From contig NZ_CP012266.1 in NCBI RefSeq assembly GCF_001277235.1, forward strand, positions 3,038,001-3,102,000: a stretch of DNA of 64,000 nt, read 5' to 3'. Position 1 is the first letter of the stretch, and the number at the start of each line of letters is the position of its first letter. Made by a program: the position numbers and the translations under genes. The DNA is from Cronobacter dublinensis subsp. dublinensis LMG 23823 (GTDB lineage Bacteria > Pseudomonadota > Gammaproteobacteria > Enterobacterales > Enterobacteriaceae). This document shows positions 53,348 through 63,506 of the stretch, piece by piece. Under the pieces are notes generated by a model, which worked only from the letters and a program-made list of their open reading frames with translations, did no database searches and had not been told where the DNA came from.

Positions 53348-56070
53348 TGCGCAGCCTCCTGCAGATTTTCAAGACGAGCGCCAGCCATGACAGGCGCGAT
53401 GCCCGGCATGCCCATCGGCAGACCGACCTGCCCTTCCGTCAGCCCTTCAGACAGCTGCAGCGGTAGCGTGATGGTCTGGCCTTCATAGTTGAAGGAAACC
53501 TTCGCGCCCGCATTAACGCCAAGCTTCGCGGCATCTGCCGGATTCAGGCGGATATACGGCTGCGGCATACGGCTCTGGAAGACCGGCGAACGCTGCGACA
53601 TTTCATCGCTGCCGAACAGGTGATAGTAAGGCGCGATACGCCACTGGCCATCCTGCGGCGCGAAGCGCTGCGGCACGGTCGTGAAGTAGTCGATAGCGCC
53701 CTCGCCCGCCTCAATGAGGCGCACACCCGGATCGCCGTGGCGCAGATGGCCGCCCACTTCGTCCTGGAATTTGTTCCAGGCCTGCGGGGAGTTCCAGCCC
53801 GGCGCCCAGGCGAACGGCACCTGAGAACGCGGCGCGTCCGGATGGTTGTTCCCTTCCATCGAGAAGGAGAACATGGTGTCTTTATCCTGCGGCTGACGCG
53901 GTTCATGCACGCTGATATTGGCGCGCATCGCGGTGCGGCCACTGTAACGATGCGGTTCGCGCGCTAATTTCTGGCCGCGAATGCGGAACGTCGCGTCCGG
54001 CGCGGCATCTTTAATGCCCGCCAGCTGCGGCAGCTTCTCGATACAGGCGTCGATCACATGGTCGAGCTGCGTCCAGTCCGGATGCCTGTCCTGCAGCGTG
54101 CTGTGCAGCGAATGCAGCCAGCGCCAGCTTTCCAGCATCGTCACCGTGTTGTCGTAGTAAGACGGATCGTAAACCTGGAAGAAGCGCTGCGCGCGGCCTT
54201 CGTTGTTGATGACCGTGCCGTCACTTTCAGCGAAGCTCGCAGTAGAAAGCACCAGATGCGCGTGATCCATAATCGCGGTGCGCTGATGGTCAATCACCAT
54301 GACCAGCGGCGCTTTGGAGAGCGCGGCGTCCACGCGGGCCGCCGAGGCGTGCCGATGCAGATCGTTTTCCAGCACGATAACCGCGTCGGCGCTGCCGGTT
54401 TCCAGCTCGTTCAGCGCGTCGTCAAGCGAACCGCCGCCAATCATGCCAAGACCGACGCTGTTCACCGCACGAGCGATCATCGTGATGCCGACATCGGCGC
54501 CGCGGCCTTTCAGCGCTTTCGCGACGTTCGCGGCCGCCTGAATCATCTCGACGCTACCGGCGTTGGTACCGGAGATAATCAGCGGTTTTTTCGCGCCAGC
54601 CAGCGCCTGGACAATGACGTCAACTTTGTTTTGCAGATCGCTACCCAGCCCTTCAACCGCAGGCGAGGCGGCGTCCAGCGCGTTCGCAATGGCAAAGCCC
54701 AGACGCGCCTGATCTTCAACCGGCGCGCGATAAGTCCACGCGGCGATATCGTCCAGACGGGTACTGTCGACGTTGGTCACGAACAGCGGATGTTTGGCGC
54801 GCTGGCCGATGTTCAGGATGGCCGCAATCTGCCAGTCAGCCACTTTCTGGGCCGCTGCCATTTCGCGCGCTTTGCCTTTCACCGCCTGACGCACCGCCAG
54901 CGCGACACGCGCGCCGGTCTGGGTGATGTCTTCGCCCAGCACCAGTACGGCGTCGTAAGATTCAATCTCACGCAGCGCCGGCGTGCGGATGCCGCTGTCA
55001 CGCAGCACTTTAAGCATTAACTGCAGACGTTCCTGCTCGCCCGCCGCGATGCCGGTATAGAAGTTTTCAGCGCCAACCAGTTCGCGCAGCGCGAAGTTGC
55101 TCTCAACGCTCGCCCGCGGGGAGCCGATACCGATGACTTTCTTCGACTGACGCAGAATATCCGCCGCGCCCTGCATCGCCTGATCGGCGTTCAGGGTGAT
55201 GAGGTCATCGCCACGGCGCTGTACCGGACGACGCGGACGGTCTTTCAGATTGACGTAGCCGTAACCGAAACGACCGCGATCGCACAGGAAGTAGTGGTTA
55301 ACAGTACCGTTATAGCGGTTCTCGATACGACGCAGTTCGCCGTAGCGCTCGCCAGGGCTGGTGTTGCAGCCCAGTGAACACTGCTGGCAGATGCTCGGCG
55401 CGAACTGCATATCCCATTTACGGTTGTAGCGCTCGGAGTGCGTTTTATCGGTGAACACGCCGGTCGGGCAGATTTCCACCAGGTTGCCGGAGAATTCGCT
55501 CTCAAGCGTACCGTCTTCCGGGCGTCCGAAATAGACGTTGTCATGCGCGCCGTAAACGCCGAGATCGGTGCCGTCAGCGTAATCTTTGTAGTAACGCACG
55601 CAGCGGTAGCAGGCGATGCAGCGGTTCATCTCATGATTGATGAACGGCCCCAGATCCTGATTGCGGTGGGTACGTTTGGTAAAACGATAGCGACGGAAGC
55701 TATGACCGGTCATCACGGTCATATCCTGCAGGTGGCAGTTACCGCCCTCTTCGCAGACCGGACAGTCGTGCGGGTGGTTAGTCATCAGCCACTCTACAAC
55801 GCTTTCGCGGAACTGCTTCGCTTCGTCGTCGTCAATAGAGATAAAGGTGCCATCGGATGCCGGCGTCATGCAGGACATCACCAGGCGACCACGGGTATCT
55901 TCCGCGTTCTGATATTGCTTCACCGCGCACTGGCGGCAGGCGCCGACGCTTCCCAGCGCCGGATGCCAGCAAAAATAAGGAATATCGAGGCCGAGCGACA
56001 GACACGCCTGCAGCAGGTTGTCCGCGCCGTCTACCTCATATTCTTTGCCGTCTACATGAATCGTAGCCAT
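53344..56070 (-). CDS. nuoG: NuoG, NADH-quinone oxidoreductase subunit G
   Basis: Large iron-sulfur subunit of 908 residues, equal to E. coli when started at 56070 (MATIHVDGKEYEV). N-terminal 2Fe-2S ferredoxin domain (GACRQC), 4Fe-4S motifs (HDCPVCEEGGNC and CIACYRCVRYYKD), and the N7-type cluster motif CQQCSLGCN near residue 228. The rest is a molybdopterin-oxidoreductase-like domain without cofactor. A 54-base gap separates it from nuoF. Confidence 0.98.
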   Translation of the reverse strand: MATIHVDGKEYEVDGADNLLQACLSLGLDIPYFCWHPALGSVGACRQCAVKQYQNAEDTRGRLVMSCMTPASDGTFISIDDDEAKQFRESVVEWLMTNHPHDCPVCEEGGNCHLQDMTVMTGHSFRRYRFTKRTHRNQDLGPFINHEMNRCIACYRCVRYYKDYADGTDLGVYGAHDNVYFGRPEDGTLESEFSGNLVEICPTGVFTDKTHSERYNRKWDMQFAPSICQQCSLGCNTSPGERYGELRRIENRYNGTVNHYFLCDRGRFGYGYVNLKDRPRRPVQRRGDDLITLNADQAMQGAADILRQSKKVIGIGSPRASVESNFALRELVGAENFYTGIAAGEQERLQLMLKVLRDSGIRTPALREIESYDAVLVLGEDITQTGARVALAVRQAVKGKAREMAAAQKVADWQIAAILNIGQRAKHPLFVTNVDSTRLDDIAAWTYRAPVEDQARLGFAIANALDAASPAVEGLGSDLQNKVDVIVQALAGAKKPLIISGTNAGSVEMIQAAANVAKALKGRGADVGITMIARAVNSVGLGMIGGGSLDDALNELETGSADAVIVLENDLHRHASAARVDAALSKAPLVMVIDHQRTAIMDHAHLVLSTASFAESDGTVINNEGRAQRFFQVYDPSYYDNTVTMLESWRWLHSLHSTLQDRHPDWTQLDHVIDACIEKLPQLAGIKDAAPDATFRIRGQKLAREPHRYSGRTAMRANISVHEPRQPQDKDTMFSFSMEGNNHPDAPRSQVPFAWAPGWNSPQAWNKFQDEVGGHLRHGDPGVRLIEAGEGAIDYFTTVPQRFAPQDGQWRIAPYYHLFGSDEMSQRSPVFQSRMPQPYIRLNPADAAKLGVNAGAKVSFNYEGQTITLPLQLSEGLTEGQVGLPMGMPGIAPVMAGARLENLQEAAQ

Positions 56071-56124
56071 AGTCAGCATGCTTCCAGTTGGCCTGGCGCG
56101 AGCCAGGCGTTAATCAAAATGCTT

Positions 56125-57462
56125 TTACCAGCGCGTCTTGAGCAGGTTCGGCTGAATACCATTAATGGCACGGGTGTTGCCTGGGGTCTGCTTAATGCCC
56201 GCTTCGAATTCGTCACGGAAATATTTAATCGCGCTCTGAAGTGGCTCTACGGCACCTGGCGCATGGGCGCAGAACGTTTTACCCGGGCCCAGGAAGCGGC
56301 AGAGCTGCTCCAGGGTTTCGATATCCCCCGGCTGCCCTTCGCCGCGCTCCAGCGCGCGCAGGATTTTTACGCTCCACGGCAGACCATCACGGCATGGCGT
56401 ACACCAGCCGCAGGACTCACGCGCGAAGAACTCTTCCAGGTTGCGCACCAGCGACACCATGTTGATCTCATGGTCGACCGCCATCGCAAGCGCGGTGCCA
56501 AGACGGCTGCCCGCTTTACCGATGCTGGCGAATTCCATCGGCAGATCGAGATGCGCGTCTGTCAGGAAGTCTGTCCCCGCGCCGCCCGGCTGCCAGGCTT
56601 TGAATTTCAGACCATCACGCATGCCGCCCGCGTATTCTTCGAGAATTTCACGCGCGGTGGTGCCGAAGGGCAGCTCCCAGACGCCAGGGTTTTTCACGCG
56701 ACCGGAGAAGCCCATCAGCTTGGTGCCTTTGTCTTCGCTAGTCGACAGGCCCTGATACCACTCGACGCCGTTGGCGAGAATGGCCGGCACGTTGCACAGG
56801 GTTTCCACGTTGTTCACGCAGGTCGGTTTACCCCATACGCCGCTGGATGCCGGGAACGGCGGCTTGGAACGCGGGTTGGCGCGACGGCCTTCCAGCGAGT
56901 TAATAAGCGCCGTCTCTTCGCCGCAGATATAGCGGCCCGCCCCGGTGTGCACAAAGAGTTCGAAATCGAACCCCGAGCCGAGAATGTTTTTGCCAAGCAG
57001 ACCCGCTTCGGTCGCTTCCGCGATGGCGCGGCGCAGGTTAACGGCGGCTTCAATGTATTCGCCGCGCAGGAAGATGTAGCCGCGATAGGCTTTCAGCGCG
57101 AACGCGGAGATCAGCATGCCTTCCACCAGCAGGTGCGGCAGCTGTTCCATCAACATGCGGTCTTTATAGGTGCCCGGCTCCATTTCATCGGCGTTACACA
57201 GCAGGTAACGGATGTTCATGGATTCGTCTTTCGGCATCAGGCTCCACTTAAGGCCAGTGGAGAAGCCTGCGCCGCCGCGCCCTTTGAGACCTGCGTCTTT
57301 CACTGCATTGACGATTTCATCCGGCGCCAGGCCGGTGAGCGCCTTGCGCGCGCCTTCGTAGCCGTTTTTGCTGCGGTATTCTTCGAGCCACACCGGCTGC
57401 TTGTCATCGCGCATGCGCCACGTCAGCGGATGCGTTTCGGCAGTACGAATAATCTGTTTCAT
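56125..57462 (-). CDS. nuoF: NuoF, NADH-quinone oxidoreductase subunit F (NADH/FMN site)
   Basis: 445 residues, equal to E. coli. NADH- and FMN-binding glycine motifs GRGGAGFSTGLKWS (near 60-75) and GAGRYICGEETALINSLEG; the N3 cluster cysteines are in ESCGWCTPCRDG with a fourth later (LEQLCRFLG). Entry point of electrons. Overlaps nuoE by 4 bases. Confidence 0.98.
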   Translation of the reverse strand: MKQIIRTAETHPLTWRMRDDKQPVWLEEYRSKNGYEGARKALTGLAPDEIVNAVKDAGLKGRGGAGFSTGLKWSLMPKDESMNIRYLLCNADEMEPGTYKDRMLMEQLPHLLVEGMLISAFALKAYRGYIFLRGEYIEAAVNLRRAIAEATEAGLLGKNILGSGFDFELFVHTGAGRYICGEETALINSLEGRRANPRSKPPFPASSGVWGKPTCVNNVETLCNVPAILANGVEWYQGLSTSEDKGTKLMGFSGRVKNPGVWELPFGTTAREILEEYAGGMRDGLKFKAWQPGGAGTDFLTDAHLDLPMEFASIGKAGSRLGTALAMAVDHEINMVSLVRNLEEFFARESCGWCTPCRDGLPWSVKILRALERGEGQPGDIETLEQLCRFLGPGKTFCAHAPGAVEPLQSAIKYFRDEFEAGIKQTPGNTRAINGIQPNLLKTRW

Positions 57463-57959
57463 TTGTACTGCTCCAGAAGCTCAGGGATCCCTTCCGGCGT
57501 CAGATAACTGTGAGTGTCCTCATCAATCATCATGGTCGGCCCTTTGTCGCAGTTACCCAGGCAGCAGGTCGGCAGCAACGTGAAGCGTCCGTCAAACGTG
57601 GTCTGGCCCGGTTTGATGCTCAGATGTTTTTCAATCGCGGACTGGATCCCCTGATAACCAGTGATATGGCACACCACGCTGTCGCAGTAGCGGATCACGT
57701 GACGGCCTACCGGCTGGCGGAAGATCTGGCTGTAGAAGGTCGCGACCCCTTCGACGTCGCTCGCCGGGATGCCGAGGACTTCCGCTATCGCATAGATAGC
57801 GCCGTCCGGCACCCAGCCACGCTGTTTCTGAACGATTTTCAGCGCTTCAATGGACGCCGCACGCGGGTCTTCGTAGTGGTGCTTCTCGTGCTCAATCGCC
57901 TCACGCTCTGCCGCACTCAGCTCAAAAGCCTCGTTCTGTGGTTGTTGATTCTCGTGCAT
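57459..57959 (-). CDS. nuoE: NuoE, NADH-quinone oxidoreductase subunit E
   Basis: 166 residues, equal to E. coli. Thioredoxin-like fold carrying the N1a 2Fe-2S cluster; ligands lie in CDSVVCH (near 92-97) and in CCLGNCDKGP (near 133-137). Begins 2 bases after the nuoCD stop codon. Confidence 0.98.
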   Translation of the reverse strand: MHENQQPQNEAFELSAAEREAIEHEKHHYEDPRAASIEALKIVQKQRGWVPDGAIYAIAEVLGIPASDVEGVATFYSQIFRQPVGRHVIRYCDSVVCHITGYQGIQSAIEKHLSIKPGQTTFDGRFTLLPTCCLGNCDKGPTMMIDEDTHSYLTPEGIPELLEQYK

Positions 57960-57961
57960 AG

Positions 57962-59773
57962 TTAGCGATCCACATCAGACATTACAAAATCGATACTACC
58001 CAGATAGACAATCAGGTCGGATACCAGGCTGCCGCGGATCACCGAAGGAATCTGCTGAAGATGCGGGAAACTCGGTGTACGAACACGGGTACGGTAGCTC
58101 ATGGTGCTGCCGTCGCTGGTCAGGTAGTAACTGTTAATCCCCTTGGTTGCCTCAATCATCTGGAAGGATTCGTTGGCCGGCATCACCGGGCCCCACGAAA
58201 CCTGCAGGAAGTGGGTAATCAGGGTTTCGATATGTTGCAGCGTACGCTCTTTCGGCGGCGGCGTGGTCAGCGGGTGATCCGCCTTGAACGGGCCTTCCGG
58301 CATGTTTTTCAGGCACTGCTCAAGAATTCGCAGCGACTGGCGCACTTCTTCGACTTTCAGCATCACGCGGGTGTAGCAGTCGCTGATGCCGCCGCCGACC
58401 GGCACCTCGAACTCGAAGTTCTGGTAGCCGGAGTACGGGCGCGCTTTACGCACGTCGAAGTCGATACCGGTGGCGCGAAGGCCTGCGCCGGTAGTGCCCC
58501 ATGCCAGCGCTTCTTTAGCGTCATAAGCCGCCACACCCTGAGAACGGCCTTTCAGGATGGTGTTTTTCAGCGCCGCTTTGACGTAAGAGTCGAGACGTTT
58601 CGGCATCCACTCCAGGAACTCTTTGAGCAGGCGATCCCAGCCGCGCGGCAGGTCGTGCGCGACACCGCCGATACGGAACCAGGCCGGGTGCATACGGAAA
58701 CCGGTAATCGCTTCCACCAGATCGTAGATTTTCTGACGATCGGTAAAGGCGAAGAAGACCGGCGTCATCGCGCCCACGTCCTGAATAAAGGTCGAGATAT
58801 AGAGAAGATGGCTGTTGATGCGGAACAGCTCAGAGAGCATGACGCGGATGACGTCGACGCGCTCCGGCACCTGAATCCCCGCCAGTTTTTCCACAGCCAG
58901 CACATACGGCATTTCGTTCACGCAGCCGCCGAGATACTCGATACGGTCGGTGTACGGAATATAGCTGTGCCAGGACTGACGCTCGCCCATTTTCTCCGCG
59001 CCACGGTGGTGGTAACCGATATCCGGCACGCAGTCGACGATCTCTTCGCCGTCCAGCTGCAGGATGATACGGAACGCACCGTGCGCCGACGGGTGGTTCG
59101 GGCCGAGGTTCAGGAACATGAAATCTTCAGTGTCGTTGCCGCGCTTCATGCCCCACTCTTCGGGCTTGAAGGTCAGCGCTTCCATTTCCAGCTCTTCTTT
59201 TTGCTTAGTGAGCGTAAACGGATCGAATTCGGTCGCGCGCGCCGGGTAATCTTTACGCAGCGGATGCCCTTCCCAGGTCGGCGGCATCATGATGCGGCGC
59301 AGGTTCGGGTGGCCGGTAAAGGTAATACCGAACATTTCCCAGGTTTCACGCTCATACCAGTTGGCGTTCGGGAAAAGACGGGTGAAGGTCGGCACGTGGA
59401 GATCGTTTTCCGTGAGCGCCACTTTCAGCATGATGTCGCGGTTGCGATCGATGGAAAGCAGGTGGTAGAAAACGGAAAAATCCGCAGCCGGTAAACCGTT
59501 GCGGTGGGTGCGAAGGCGCTCGTCCATGCCATGCAGGTCATACAGCATGACGTAGGGTTTAGGCAGCTTTCGTAAAAATTCGCCAACTTCCAGTAATTGC
59601 TCACGCTTGACCCAGACAACCGGAACACCGGTGCGGGTAGCCTGAACAGTAAAGGCATCCGGCCCAAAACGGTTACGCAACTCGCCAATAACCGGGTCGT
59701 CAAGGTGATCCCTGGTCTGCCACACAGGCAAAACGGCGTCTTGCGCAGTTAAATCGGTCATATTGTTCACCAT
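57962..59773 (-). CDS. nuoC: NuoCD, fused NADH-quinone oxidoreductase subunits C and D
   Basis: Natural fusion of the 30-kDa (NuoC, about residues 1-190) and 49-kDa (NuoD, about 215-603) subunits, as in E. coli. The NuoC signature ERETWEMFGI and the NuoD quinone-site motifs GPNHPSAHG and RIEYLGGCVNE are present. The start at 59773 (MVNNMTDL) gives 603 residues (E. coli 600 by the shorter count). An 87-base gap separates it from nuoB. Confidence 0.97.
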   Translation of the reverse strand: MVNNMTDLTAQDAVLPVWQTRDHLDDPVIGELRNRFGPDAFTVQATRTGVPVVWVKREQLLEVGEFLRKLPKPYVMLYDLHGMDERLRTHRNGLPAADFSVFYHLLSIDRNRDIMLKVALTENDLHVPTFTRLFPNANWYERETWEMFGITFTGHPNLRRIMMPPTWEGHPLRKDYPARATEFDPFTLTKQKEELEMEALTFKPEEWGMKRGNDTEDFMFLNLGPNHPSAHGAFRIILQLDGEEIVDCVPDIGYHHRGAEKMGERQSWHSYIPYTDRIEYLGGCVNEMPYVLAVEKLAGIQVPERVDVIRVMLSELFRINSHLLYISTFIQDVGAMTPVFFAFTDRQKIYDLVEAITGFRMHPAWFRIGGVAHDLPRGWDRLLKEFLEWMPKRLDSYVKAALKNTILKGRSQGVAAYDAKEALAWGTTGAGLRATGIDFDVRKARPYSGYQNFEFEVPVGGGISDCYTRVMLKVEEVRQSLRILEQCLKNMPEGPFKADHPLTTPPPKERTLQHIETLITHFLQVSWGPVMPANESFQMIEATKGINSYYLTSDGSTMSYRTRVRTPSFPHLQQIPSVIRGSLVSDLIVYLGSIDFVMSDVDR

Positions 59774-59860
59774 TGCCAATGGTTTGTGATGACTGTCGGG
59801 CGGCGGCTTCTCGCTGTCGTTTATTGGTATACGTGAGAAGCAACCCCCCGCAGGCGCAAA

Positions 59861-60535
59861 TTAAATTTCGTCCGGTGTACGCAGGTTCGTGACTGCGATA
59901 CGTTCGCCGCGTTTACGCTCACGCTCTGACTGCATGTTGGCGCGATAAACACCCTGATCGCCAACCACCCATGACAGCGGACGGCGCTCTTTGCCAATTG
60001 ACTCCTGCAGCAGCATCAGCGCCTGCATGTACGCTTCCGGGCGCGGCGGGCAGCCTGGGATGTAAACATCCACGGGCAGGAATTTATCCACGCCCTGCAC
60101 GACGGAATAAATATCGTACATGCCGCCCGAGTTCGCACACGCACCCATGGAAATGACCCACTTCGGCTCCAGCATCTGGTCATACAGACGCTGGATAACC
60201 GGTGCCATTTTGGTAAACGGCGTACCGGCGACCACCATGAAATCGGCCTGACGCGGGGAAGCACGCAGTACTTCGGCGCCAAAACGCGCGACGTCATGGA
60301 CCGCGGTGAACGAAGTCACCATCTCCACGTAGCAGCAGGAAAGGCCGAAGTTGTAAGGCCACAGGGAGTTTTTACGCCCCCAGTTCACCATGTCATGCAG
60401 GGCATGCTCTAGCTTGCCCATATAGACGCTGCGGTGTACATGCTGTTCCAGAGGATCAGTCACAATCTCCTGTTTTTGCAGGGGGTAACGGTCATTCTCA
60501 CCGTCGGGATCTATGCGGGTGAGCGTATAGTCCAT
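59861..60535 (-). CDS. nuoB: NuoB, NADH-quinone oxidoreductase subunit B (N2 cluster)
   Basis: 224 residues (E. coli 220). Carries the terminal 4Fe-4S cluster N2, with the tandem cysteines in LSCCYVEM (near 63-64), a third in GACANSGGMYD and a fourth in IPGCPPRPEA. Starts 15 bases after the nuoA stop codon. Confidence 0.98.
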   Translation of the reverse strand: MDYTLTRIDPDGENDRYPLQKQEIVTDPLEQHVHRSVYMGKLEHALHDMVNWGRKNSLWPYNFGLSCCYVEMVTSFTAVHDVARFGAEVLRASPRQADFMVVAGTPFTKMAPVIQRLYDQMLEPKWVISMGACANSGGMYDIYSVVQGVDKFLPVDVYIPGCPPRPEAYMQALMLLQESIGKERRPLSWVVGDQGVYRANMQSERERKRGERIAVTNLRTPDEI

Positions 60536-60550
60536 CTTATTGCCTCGCTG

Positions 60551-61000
60551 TTACTGCGTATGACGATTAGTGAGACTGCCAGCTTCTTCGGTGTTCACAC
60601 GCTCGCGACGGGAACGCGACGGCGTCCACTCCAGCGCGCCGATGCGCACCAGATAAACCAGACCAGCCAGTAGCACTAAAATGAAAATTGCGGCCTCGAT
60701 AAAGCCGAGCCAGCCGACTTCACGGACTGATGTTGACCAGGCGAAGAGATAGAGGGCTTCGACGTCAAAGATGACGAAAAACATCGCTACCAGGTAGAAC
60801 TTCGCGGAAAGTCGTAAGCGGGCGGTGCCAACCGAGTCGATCCCCGATTCAAACGGGGTGTTTTTGTACCTGGCACGGGCGCGACCGCCGAGGAACCAGG
60901 CGCCGACCAGCATCAGACAACACAGGCCAATGGCAACAATAAGAAAGATACCGAACGCCCAGTGATGAGCGATAACTTCAGTGGATGTTGACATACTCAT
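60551..61000 (-). CDS. nuoA: NuoA, NADH-quinone oxidoreductase subunit A
   Basis: 149 residues (E. coli 147), three membrane helices, conserved quinone-site loop PFESGIDSVGTARLRLSAKFY and FFVIFDVEALYLF. First gene of the 13-gene nuo operon. An ATG two codons downstream is also possible; I keep the upstream one as in E. coli. Confidence 0.97.
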   Translation of the reverse strand: MSMSTSTEVIAHHWAFGIFLIVAIGLCCLMLVGAWFLGGRARARYKNTPFESGIDSVGTARLRLSAKFYLVAMFFVIFDVEALYLFAWSTSVREVGWLGFIEAAIFILVLLAGLVYLVRIGALEWTPSRSRRERVNTEEAGSLTNRHTQ

Positions 61001-61619
61001 TGCTTACTCATCAAAAGTGGCGCTAAAGCCTCTGCTCTTGCTGGCAGATGAACGCCACATCGATTCAAGGGGAGGAACAATCAACCGTACAATAACTGCT
61101 GGTATTATTACTTAGGCAGCAAATTGATGGGGTTTTTTACTCCTTTCTATAACCTTTTGTCAACTTTAACAAAAGAAACCTAACATTAGTTTACATCACC
61201 CCAACTCCATTAACATTTGATGCTTTTAGCGTCCTGTGAGCCGCGTACGAGACCACGGAGCCCGGCGGGTGAATCGTGTCCGTTAAATGTGGGGAGACAT
61301 AAACACCCCTTATTTTGGCAGGAAATCTCAACTATTCCTCCCCCTCGTCAGGAGTATTTTCTTGATCTGCGACACGCTTTTGTTAATTGACCGGTAAAAA
61401 CAGCAACAAAACTGCTCACTTTTTAACATCAAAAGTGAAATTTTCTGCTGGTGAGATGCGCCGCAGGCGGGTTTCAGAAGGAAGAAAGCATGATGAAATG
61501 GGGTTTCAATTTGTGTTAATTACAGGTACTTAGATAATGAAAATGTATAAAAAAAGCCTCTGACAACCTTACGATCGCCAGAGGCTTCATTAACATAATT
61601 GAAACATTTACGGCAAAGC
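61001..61619. other. nuo promoter region and lrhA 3' region
   Basis: 619 bases between nuoA and lrhA, both on the minus strand. The region nearest nuoA should hold the nuo promoters; I could not assign -10/-35 boxes with confidence. A/T-rich stretches near 61140-61210 and 61380-61470 are candidates for regulator binding. An inverted repeat CACTTTT-N7-AAAAGTG lies at 61418-61438. The lrhA terminator is at the right end. No gene is supported. Confidence 0.6.
61550..61587 (-). terminator. lrhA rho-independent terminator
   Basis: On the minus strand AAGCCTCTG / CAGAGGCTT pair around a 16-base loop and are followed by TTTTTTT, 33 bases after the lrhA stop codon. Confidence 0.85.
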
Positions 61620-62555
61620 TTACTCCAGATCGCCCTGCACCAGCATCGTGTCGTCACCGCCTTCAAGCGTTGCAGTGTAGCGCCACGGCTGATAATGGCT
61701 CTCCATGGCCTGGAAGATAATCTCCGCCATTTCGTTTTTAGTGCTGGTGTTACGGCACAGCATGTACTGCGTTTCTGGCAGCGCAGGCAAGCCATCTGAC
61801 GTGCCAAGCACGCGCAGCTCTGGGCTCATCATCTCCACCGGACGCGCGGTAATGCCAAGCCCCGCTTTGACGGCGGCACGCACCGCAGGCAGCGTGGACG
61901 CGACGTAAGAGATACGCCACGGCACATTCGCCGCGTTGAGCTGCTCGATAATCACATCCCGGTACGGGCCAGGCTCATCCAGCATGACCAGCGGCACCGC
62001 TTCGTTTTTATGCAGGGTGTAATCCGCCGCGCAATACCACAGCGTGGGCGATGTGCGCAGCACCAGAGAATCCAGATTCTCCGGCTGTCGCGTGGTGACC
62101 ACCAGGTCTATTTCCTGCTGATTGAGCATTTCAATAATGTACGGATTACGCTTAACGCGCACATCAATCGCCAGTTTCGGATAGACCGAACTAATACGAT
62201 TGAGGAGATACGGCAGGATGGTATCCGCCGATTCGTCAGAGGCGCCAATAGTCAGGACGCCCTGCAGATTGCTATACATTAGCGAAGTGCATGCTTCATC
62301 ATTGAAGCGCAAAATTTTACGTGCGTAACCCAGCAACTGGATGCCATGCTCGGTTAAGAGTTTATTACGCCCATGACGGGCGAACAGCTCTTTACCGACC
62401 AGTTGCTCCAGGCGCTGCATCTGCTGGCTGACGGCCGACTGCGTACGGCATACCGCTGCTGCTGCGGCGGCAAACGTATTCAGATCGGCGACTGCGACAA
62501 ACGTTCTCAGCAGATCGAGGTCGAGGTTTAAGATCGGACGATTTGCGTTAATCAT
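61620..62555 (-). CDS. lrhA: LrhA, LysR-type regulator of motility, fimbriae and RpoS level
   Basis: 311 residues (E. coli 312). The N-terminal winged helix-turn-helix (LDLLRTFVAVADLNTFAAAA and the following AVSQQMQRLE) is followed by a LysR ligand domain. In E. coli LrhA represses flhDC and affects fimbriae and RpoS. It sits upstream of nuo, as in E. coli, where it was first examined as a possible nuo regulator. Confidence 0.97.
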   Translation of the reverse strand: MINANRPILNLDLDLLRTFVAVADLNTFAAAAAAVCRTQSAVSQQMQRLEQLVGKELFARHGRNKLLTEHGIQLLGYARKILRFNDEACTSLMYSNLQGVLTIGASDESADTILPYLLNRISSVYPKLAIDVRVKRNPYIIEMLNQQEIDLVVTTRQPENLDSLVLRTSPTLWYCAADYTLHKNEAVPLVMLDEPGPYRDVIIEQLNAANVPWRISYVASTLPAVRAAVKAGLGITARPVEMMSPELRVLGTSDGLPALPETQYMLCRNTSTKNEMAEIIFQAMESHYQPWRYTATLEGGDDTMLVQGDLE

Positions 62556-63506
62556 ATTGTTATCACTTTCAGGTCACCGCACGCGGCGGGTACCGTCTCT
62601 TGCTATGTGTAAAGGAAAGAAAGCAATTCCTTTTGAAGCATGCTTCCGGGCTAACACAACCCGCGTCGGAAGACCGCCATGCGCTTTTCTAATTCAAACC
62701 CCTGGTTATTAAAACAGTAAAAGGGCGTTTTTCGCTGCTGCCGTTGTGCCTTTACGTCAAATATTTTGCACATCGAACCCGTGATTTGAATTAAAAATCT
62801 GGCTACGTTGGCTAAGGCGAAAAGTAACAACTCTGCGACCTTAACATACTCTGGCAAAAGAAAAAGAAGAGTATATAACTATGCCTGACTTGTGTCCTGA
62901 ATGACTGTAGAAACAACCAGTTGCCGAAAACGCCTTCTCCGGCCTGGCTGCGCTGGCGAAACGTCTCGCGCCAGGGGGCTTATAATATCGCAAATTTGAT
63001 CTTTTTTTAAGACTCAATGCGATTTTACTTATACGAGCTGAACAATTTCTAAATTTTCGTAACGCTATTACAGACATCGCCAAAACCAATAATTAATATT
63101 ATTTAATAATTCCTTATTCCCCGCGCTGTTCATATAACAAGCTCGTTACAAAGAAGGCTATCGCGCGGCCTTTTTTCCTCAATAACTGTGCACAGTAAAT
63201 TCCGCTATTTTTGGCATGCGAAATTGCTAGCGGCTGAATTAATTAACCCGCTAAGTTTTGCGCCCTGTGTTGTGGTGACATTAACCATAGCCAAAACTTA
63301 TACCAGCACAAAAACCAGAGCTCACTTCATTTTACACTATTTTATAAAAATTTAAGGCAACAATAAGAAACATAACGCTGGCTGATATCATAAGCTACGA
63401 CAACACTCTCTTGCCGCCGAGGCTTTAAAAGCGTGGAAGGGAGGAGTAAATTGTCCGCCATCGGCTTCCATGGCAGGAAGCGCAAAACAAGTAAGGTTCT
63501 GACGCT
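62556..63506. other. Long lrhA-alaA intergenic region
   Basis: 951 bases between divergent lrhA and alaA. The composition is A/T-rich, especially 63000-63360. A sequence TAAGGAATTATTA (minus strand, 63104-63116) resembles half of an RcsAB box. Short open frames here (for example 62651-62857 and 62841-63089, minus) lack ribosome-binding sites and any recognisable feature. It probably holds both promoters and a long lrhA leader. Confidence 0.6.

Noticed and set aside
55438..57507. 689-codon plus-strand open frame opposite nuoG and nuoF
   Set aside because: Shadow of strongly biased nuo genes; it crosses the nuoF-nuoG gap and shows no protein motif.
62841..63089. 82-codon minus-strand open frame upstream of lrhA
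   Set aside because: Low-complexity composition, no ribosome-binding site, no recognisable feature; random frame in a long spacer.
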